Positions 58,385 through 64,000 of a DNA stretch of 64,000 bases are shown here, in pieces (position 1 is the first letter of the stretch; each line of letters starts with the position of its first letter). Source of the stretch: Heterobasidion occidentale (Eukaryota > Basidiomycota > Agaricomycetes > Russulales > Bondarzewiaceae); the NCBI GenBank assembly GCA_039111635.1, contig JBCAQO010000003.1, positions 3,410,001 through 3,474,000 of the forward strand, in the 5' to 3' direction. Under the pieces are notes generated by a model. That model was not told where the DNA came from and did not search any database. It saw only the letters and a list, made by a program, of their open reading frames with translations. Made by a program: the position numbers and the translations under genes.

Positions 58385-61300
58385 CGGAAGCACGGGAACA
58401 CGACGCGCATGCAAGCTTCACGTCAACCCCGTCGATGCATGTACCTTCGTTCTGGACGTCAAATTATCCATGTTCCACCATTTGCACCGTCTGCGGATCC
58501 GTTGCTCAGGATTGTCTCCGTCCTGGCTGTTGCTTCTGCCCAGTCCGGCAATTTCTGTACGTATTTTCAGGTGCTAAGTCTCCTTTGTTCCCTCTTGCTC
58601 ACTCGCGTGCCCAATCTTGTCTTTGCGACTTCCGAATAGTAGTCTGTGGTCCCTGTCTTCAATCCGTGAACGGCGATCATGGGCCAAACAAGTCACTCAA
58701 GCCGCGCTCGTCCACCCGCGCGACTTGCGCGATGCTTACAGGTACTCTTCCATCGCATTCATACGCGACTGCTTCTTCGCCTAGCTGCTCCGCTTTCGCT
58801 AGGTGCGACACGAGACAGCAATCATCGCGGTGGACATTCGAGGATGGCCTGCGCAGAGGCCACTCATGATTCTGGTCGTGTCTCACCCGGTGCAACAGAA
58901 TGGGTCACCATTAGTCTCATTCCAAGACCGCTCACGCGTTCGGCGTTCGGGAGGGGGTCGGTAGAGCCTAGGGTCACCATCATTATACTACATTGTCTCG
59001 TGGTCCACGTTTCAGCGTCGTCTCGAGCCGCAGCCGGTGCACCCCGCGCTCGCAATCGCGAGGCTCGTCAGCTCTGCCCTGGGCGTCCGCAGATGCCGAA
59101 GGCCCTCTGCATATACTACGACGACAATGGGTCCGGCTCTCCAGCTCTAATTGCGCGAGAATATAGCCTTCTGCTGAGTAGCGGGATGCCGCCTGTCGGC
59201 GCGCGTTGTTGACTCGACCATGCGCACGTGTGCCGAAATCGACGCGGTTGGGTCGCTAGGTCCTTCACTCGCCCAAGCTTTGACCGGCCTCTTGCGTCTT
59301 CTGGTTTCTCGTGGATGTGCATAGCGCCGCCGATGGGCCGAGCATCGCCCTTGAGTCTGTTCGCTCGCCAACGCCTCCGACGAGCAGAGCGACCAACTCT
59401 GGGCGTCCGCTTCGTCTGCCTTTGCGTCCGTAGACGCGCCGACGGCTGGACGAACTCTGCAGCTGCGATAGAGGCGCTCGCTCGCTCTTGCACGGCGGTC
59501 ACGGCCTCGAATCGGGGAGCGGGGGAACATGGGCCGAGCGCGTCTGGCGTCGTTCTGCGTAGGAGAGTTCGGTACTGAGCGCAGGCTTACCTCTGACCAA
59601 CACGTTCCCTCGTGTTCTGAAAAGGAGCGGTGCTCAACAATGCGAGACAGCTCGGTTTTGTTCAGTGCACACGGACTTGTACGTTGGGAAAGTTGGAGGA
59701 ATATAGATACAACTCTATGGGAATCGGACGCAGGCACGTGAGGTGCGATTTCGGAAACACCGCGCAAAGGGGGAATACGAGCACGAGGGTCCTTCATTCA
59801 CGCCGACGCGTCGAAGCCGAGCTGGGGTGAGCCACGGCCGCCTTGCATAACGACTGCTCACAGCGTTCTGGTCCATTCTACCAGGTCCGAGGTCAGCGAC
59901 GAGCCAAGCACAGTTGTGCAGGAGCTTTACGACAAACCAGCATTCGCAGCTTCATCTAGAACACTCCCCTCCCTCATCGATCCGAGGGCACAAGCGGGTG
60001 AAGGCGAGCTCTGCGGGGGCGTGTAATCGATGGCGACGACCCGGGAGTGGCGTGGGGCGTGAAAACGTAGGGGCAGGCAGAACACAAAAGGAAAAAGGCG
60101 AGGGCGAGGGTGAGTGACAGACAATGGTGCGCACCTCCAGCTCCAGCTCGCCATCGTCGACGATCCCCCCGATACTCTACCTTCCTCTGCCTCTGCCGCC
60201 ACGGAGAGGTCCGGTCAACCAAGCCATGGGTTGGCGTGCCGATCCTCAAAGTCCATGGCCGGGCAGTTCCCCTTCTTGTAACGAGTGACCCCATCGCGGC
60301 GCGCGTAGAATCGGTCGCGCTAGACGCAGGGGAACTTTCCGAGGTAGTTGATAGTGACGACGTGTCGTCTTCGGTCGTACGTGCGCACGAACGGCTTGTT
60401 GGTGCACGAGAGGCAGCGCGGTGCGTCCCCGCCGTAGAGTTTTTCGTCGATCACGACGGCGGCCTTACGCTGGCTCAGGGTGGTCTCTTCTCCGAGCCTG
60501 AGTTGGTCCCCGTCGTGATCGCCGTGATCGTGAGGCGCGCCGGCCTCTTCCTGGTCCTCCGCGGGTGTCGGCGTTGAAGGCCCTCCGCTAGGCACCGGTA
60601 CAGGCTCGATAACGGGCTCACCTGCGGGGTTGTCCACCCTGTGGGTGGACGCTGTTGATTTATTGTTGTGCTGTGCGAGGGCGTTACCGTCAACCTGTGG
60701 TACGACCACAAGTATCAGCCGCAGCCCTCCAACTGCCTCGATCATCCACCCCTCGCTTCCTCATCTCCCTCCGTACGACCGATGGATCTCACCGCGTGTC
60801 GAGCCGCGCGTGACCGCCTGACGTAGGCATCGGTGCGGGCGTACGAAGGGGCTGGCGATGGGGAGGTAGAGGCAGGCAGCGCAATGCGAATGGGGGCGGG
60901 AAACGGGAATGGGAACAGGGGAGCGACGAAGGAGGGGGCGATGTACGCGGACACGACGGGGAACTGCGAGCCCGCCTCGCACGAGCTGATGCGCATGCGC
61001 GCGGCAGAGGGCTGGGTGTGCCCAGTCATGTTTTTTTGGGACCTGAGGTCCCCCGCGGCTACGCGCGACATACGCGTCCTGACAGGCCTGACAGTGCAGA
61101 GGAGCTGCTCGTGAGTGGCTTCATCGATATATCAGCAAAAAGGAAACTCACTCGCAGAAAGACGTTGACCTCTTGCTCGTCGTTGTTAGATTAGGACCCT
61201 GAGGACCCTGCACCAGGAGCTGTGCACAAATCTCGTCGCTACGTCATTCAGTTCTCAGGAATATTCACGCACTCGGTAACTTTTTCTGAGTCTAGTATGG

Positions 61301-61690
61301 CCAGTCGGGTGGGTATCGCGACATGCTGGCTCGTCGCGCTCTCAGATGTGTAGAGCGGCGTGTACGTTGGCTGATGATTGGTGAGGGAGAACTGGTGAGC
61401 CTCGAAGGGGCGATGCCAGGCCCCTCCCCTCGTCAGGCCATCTAGACATGCTGCCCTCACAACGAGCGCTAATCGGCTTCTCGTGCGACTCTACGGTGCG
61501 ATTATCATGCCTTGTTCTCCACTGCCGTACAGTCGTGTTCCGTCGGCTCATGGATGGCTTCGGAGCCAGGAGCAGGGCTTTGCCATCGTTCGAGGGCAGG
61601 AACCTGCGGGTCGTTGTTTATCACGCACTGAGCACACCTAACCGCGCCGTGTGCGCAAAGGGAATTCAGCTTTATGCTCACACTTAAATA
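58385..61690 (-). repeat. Inverted sixth unit of the array
   Basis: In reverse complement the order is upstream spacer (61690-61325, with GTGTGCTCAGTGCGTGATAA), exon 1, exon 2, exon 3, then a B-type spacer (60200-58390) matching 50160-51960, ending in CCAGAACGAAGGTACATGCA near 58440. The left boundary falls about 0.4 kb upstream of the SH3 start codon. Confidence 0.75.
60215..61324 (-). pseudogene. Two-zinc-finger protein, inverted copy 6 (decayed)
   Basis: Exon 1 (61324-61273) and exon 2 (61219-61152) keep the 52 and 68 nt lengths, but exon 1 has a stop (MSRYPPDWPY then TAG where the other copies have Trp). Exon 3 (from 61078) has an A7 run that shifts the frame before the MTGHTQPSAARMR block. 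The Pro-rich centre with the DAxSMA and NLS-like blocks is deleted at about 60745-60830. Finger 1 is altered (CLSCTNKPFVRTYD, one residue longer) and finger 2 is destroyed: TGC-GTC-TAG replaces CDWC and TRH becomes TRY. With at least five independent lesions this is a true pseudogene, unlike the direct copies. Confidence 0.85.
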
Positions 61691-62164
61691 GTAGAACGTG
61701 TTCAGGGGATCAGATGCTTTCGCGTTTCTAGGGTGCGTTGTATGTGATCATTCCTCATATGCACTTTTAAAGTGTTTAGAGGGTGCAGGACTTCTGCTGG
61801 CTAGGGCGAGTCGTTCGGGAGAAAGCAAGGACAACGACACGCCGCAGGAGCCCGCCTATAATATTGTTAAGGGCTCAATTGTAGCTTTCCGTTTGCCGCA
61901 GCCGCTAATGGGTGTTCGTCCAGCCATCCCTGAAGGACGGAGAGAATAGAGCATTTAATTGACCTTTGTCTCAAATCTACATCACGCAGATTCTCGATAT
62001 CAAACACGAGGCATGGTGACATGGAACGGTGAAGCAGACGAAGGACATTCAGCATTACATCTGTTCAGAAACTCGGAAAACCGATCCAAGGCAATCTCCA
62101 TCTAAGCGCAGGTCAAATGACTGATCGGAAAGAAGTATTCAGGACCATGTATAGATCAAGGAGC
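61691..62164. other. Intergenic, nothing recognised
   Basis: About 0.5 kb between the inverted unit and the next F-box gene. No coding signal beyond short frames. Confidence 0.5.
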
Positions 62165-63865
62165 TTAGCAAGGAAAACGCAACGCACCAAGATCCCAATC
62201 GTGCATCCATGCAGTGGAATCGTGTTGAGTGTGCAACTCTGCATCACCTAACCACTTTGAGCTACGATACTGTATCTCCAGAGTATCAACGTTGTTGCGG
62301 ACCCTATCGTAACGTGTCAGGATCTTTTTGTGTCGGTCCCGCACTGTATGATTCGCTTTGAGACCCGGCGCCTGGATAATATCAAGATAGACAGCCTTCA
62401 GCCGCTGCCCATTTTCCGCTCGGTGAATAACCTTCTCTTCTAGATCATGAATAAATCTATCATCATCGAGCCCTTCCGCATCGTCTTTCCCACAGGGTTG
62501 GAATATGATTCGAACGGTCTCTAAATACTGGGTAGCAACCCTGCAAAAGTGGCAGAAGACATTGCTGATGATCACAACAGTTGAACGAATAGACGTCGAC
62601 CGAGGGCAGGACTTGAGAGATGGGTACCAGATCCGGATATATAAATCGGTCGAGGAAATGATTTTTAACATGTGAGGGATTGATCATGGACAAGACCGAT
62701 GCAACACTTCTTGATACATCGAGGGCCGGTGAATCATCGATGGAATGACAAGCAGTGAACATGAACTGGTTGGCGCGGCCCTCGTTGTACGCTGATAGCA
62801 AGAAATAGTATTCGTCGTCATCTTCAATTTCGAGGCTAGTGCTTGGTCGAATGATTAAGAGGGTGGACTTGTTGCCCAACAATGGCACACCTGATGGGAT
62901 CGTTGAGAGATTCACCCCGCCAGTCAGACATTCTTCAATTGTTATAGAAACGGACACGGTTGTTGGAAGGGTCAAATGAGATATGAGAGACATGACCCTG
63001 TCCAATGGACGATGGTTCACGATCAGCTGAGAAAGCCGATCGAGACGAACCTCGAGATCGTTGTGGTGCTCTCCTTCACGGGATAGAACAGGGAGTCAAT
63101 GATGTAGAACCAAAGATTCGAGCAGGGAACATGAACGCAATAATCTAGTAATTGATGCACACTGACGGCCGGAGGCCAAGCCTCGCACAGAGCAAGATGT
63201 GTAAGACCTGTAAATTGAATACTGGTCCATGTTATGGGCCCTCGAAATAAAAGGCGCCTCAAGCTAGGCATCTCAGGCGCAAATAGAGATGATGGATCTA
63301 TCTCCAGTCATATCCAACTCTTGAGATTAGCGACGCTAAGACATTCCAAGGCGGGCACGCTGATCGGAGTCCGAGAAAGACTGACGGGCGGAGACACGTC
63401 AACAACAAGAATATAACGGCACAGACGATGAGAATTTGACTGTATAACGTCCCATGCTGAGTAGTTATAGTCCAAGATTCGTAGCGGGACATCCAAGGTA
63501 CGCGGAACGAAGTGGTCGATGATACTCTGGGGATGTGAAGACCGCAACTTATGCGTCTCAATCACTGCCCAGACGGAGGGTTGTAGGTATATGACATCTC
63601 TCCAGAACCTGCAGACGCTCGATAAGGATATAGCATGGCAAATCAAAGCATTTGTCTGCTTCGGAAACGGCCAGGGTGGGTTTTCATCAAGAATTCTGTC
63701 CCGCAGAAAATCGGGGTGTGGAAAGGTCTGTTTGAATATGTCGCCCAAGATTCGGCAAACGTTGTATAGGTTGGCAAAAGTTATTGAGGGTCGCCAAACC
63801 CGTGTATACTTCTCGAAGTTATCATAGAATGGTAGGTCAATAATAATACAATGAAAGGAGATCAC
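62165..63865 (-). pseudogene. F-box/LRR-type protein with stop and frame break
   Basis: Segments 63865-63308, 63271-63023, 63020-62463 and 62671-62165 line up as one protein. The F-box lies near the start (ALICHAISLSSVCRFWRDVI, then LQPSVWAVIE), and leucine-rich segments follow (VPALECLSVANLKSW; MPSLRRLLFRGPITW; LTHLALCEAWPP). Between the first two segments, which share a frame, a TGA at 63308-63310 interrupts SWI-LEIDPSSLF. Near 63086 one C of CCC appears missing, so that REGEHHNDLEVRLDRLSQ follows FYP only after a shift. Near 62530 the change of frame can instead be explained by a 46-nt intron ending TTTTGCAG. It is related in plan to the gene at 16787-18380, and its N-terminus may continue past 63865. 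Confidence 0.7.
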
Positions 63866-64000
63866 AAAATTGAGGACATGCCAAATGGTTGTGAGGGCTC
63901 AATTGACTCCGTATCCTTCAGGAATAGCCAGATTCAACATTGATCAGCAGATGACCAGGTCAAACACCTTACCTCTCTTGTTCCCCCGGTGGTGAAATCT
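63866..64000. other. 5' flank or first exon of the F-box gene
   Basis: On the minus strand GAGAG|GTAAGG near 63970 looks like a splice donor, so an upstream exon may end there and continue beyond the window. Confidence 0.35.

Noticed and set aside
56720..58639. 639-residue plus-strand frame over the SH3 gene
   Set aside because: It is a shadow of the GC-rich SH3 gene: composition follows the opposite strand and no domain is visible, while the minus strand has a complete SH3 domain.

Overview
The window looks like a draft-assembly piece of a basidiomycete (probably Agaricomycete) genome. The signs are genes cut by many short introns (about 50-80 nt), F-box and MYND-finger families typical of mushrooms, Ty3/gypsy and LINE retroelements, and two 100-N scaffold gaps (8385-8484 and 28666-28765). 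All functional names are by recognition of motifs; no search was run.

Layout. 0.5-3.1 kb: a 14-exon gene with an internal ubiquitin-like domain and a C-terminal C3HC4 RING, with two frame breaks. 3.2-3.9 kb: an internally deleted copy of a MYND gene with its promoter. 5.2-7.7 kb: an intact seven-exon F-box-like gene. 8.4-12.8 kb: a Ty3/gypsy element on the minus strand, cut by a gap. It is inserted in the endonuclease/RT ORF of a LINE (12.8-15.9 kb). 16.0-16.7 kb: MYND promoter and finger fragments. 16.8-18.4 kb: an F-box gene with one frame break. 19.2-24.7 kb: two convergent, distantly related low-complexity genes, one Q-rich with a Cys/His C-terminus and one NQ-rich with a long coiled coil. 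26.5-28.4 kb: a MYND-finger gene with one in-frame stop, whose 5' flank is the source of the promoter copies. 28.8-30.3 kb: the 3' end of a second LTR element of the same gypsy family. 32.0-33.3 kb: an ankyrin-repeat gene.

33.3-61.7 kb is the most unusual part. Five direct copies (exon 1 starts at 35598, 39751, 44352, 48529 and 53237) and one inverted, decayed copy (61324 to 60215) encode a proline-rich protein with an NLS-like basic motif and two C-terminal zinc fingers (C2H2 then C2HC). Units are 4.2-4.7 kb. Spacers are duplicated too and show a higher-order pattern, and copies 1 and 3 are nearly identical through the gene body and 3' spacer. A single-copy Nbp2/Skb5-like SH3 gene (56.3-58.0 kb) sits between the direct array and the inverted unit. 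The window ends in another damaged F-box gene (62.2-63.9 kb).

A recurring theme is that many otherwise well-preserved genes carry one single-base frame break, often in a G or C run. This could mean uncorrected homopolymer errors in the assembly, or real decay; read-level data would decide. Only the 5.2 kb F-box, Q-rich, ankyrin and SH3 genes read cleanly.
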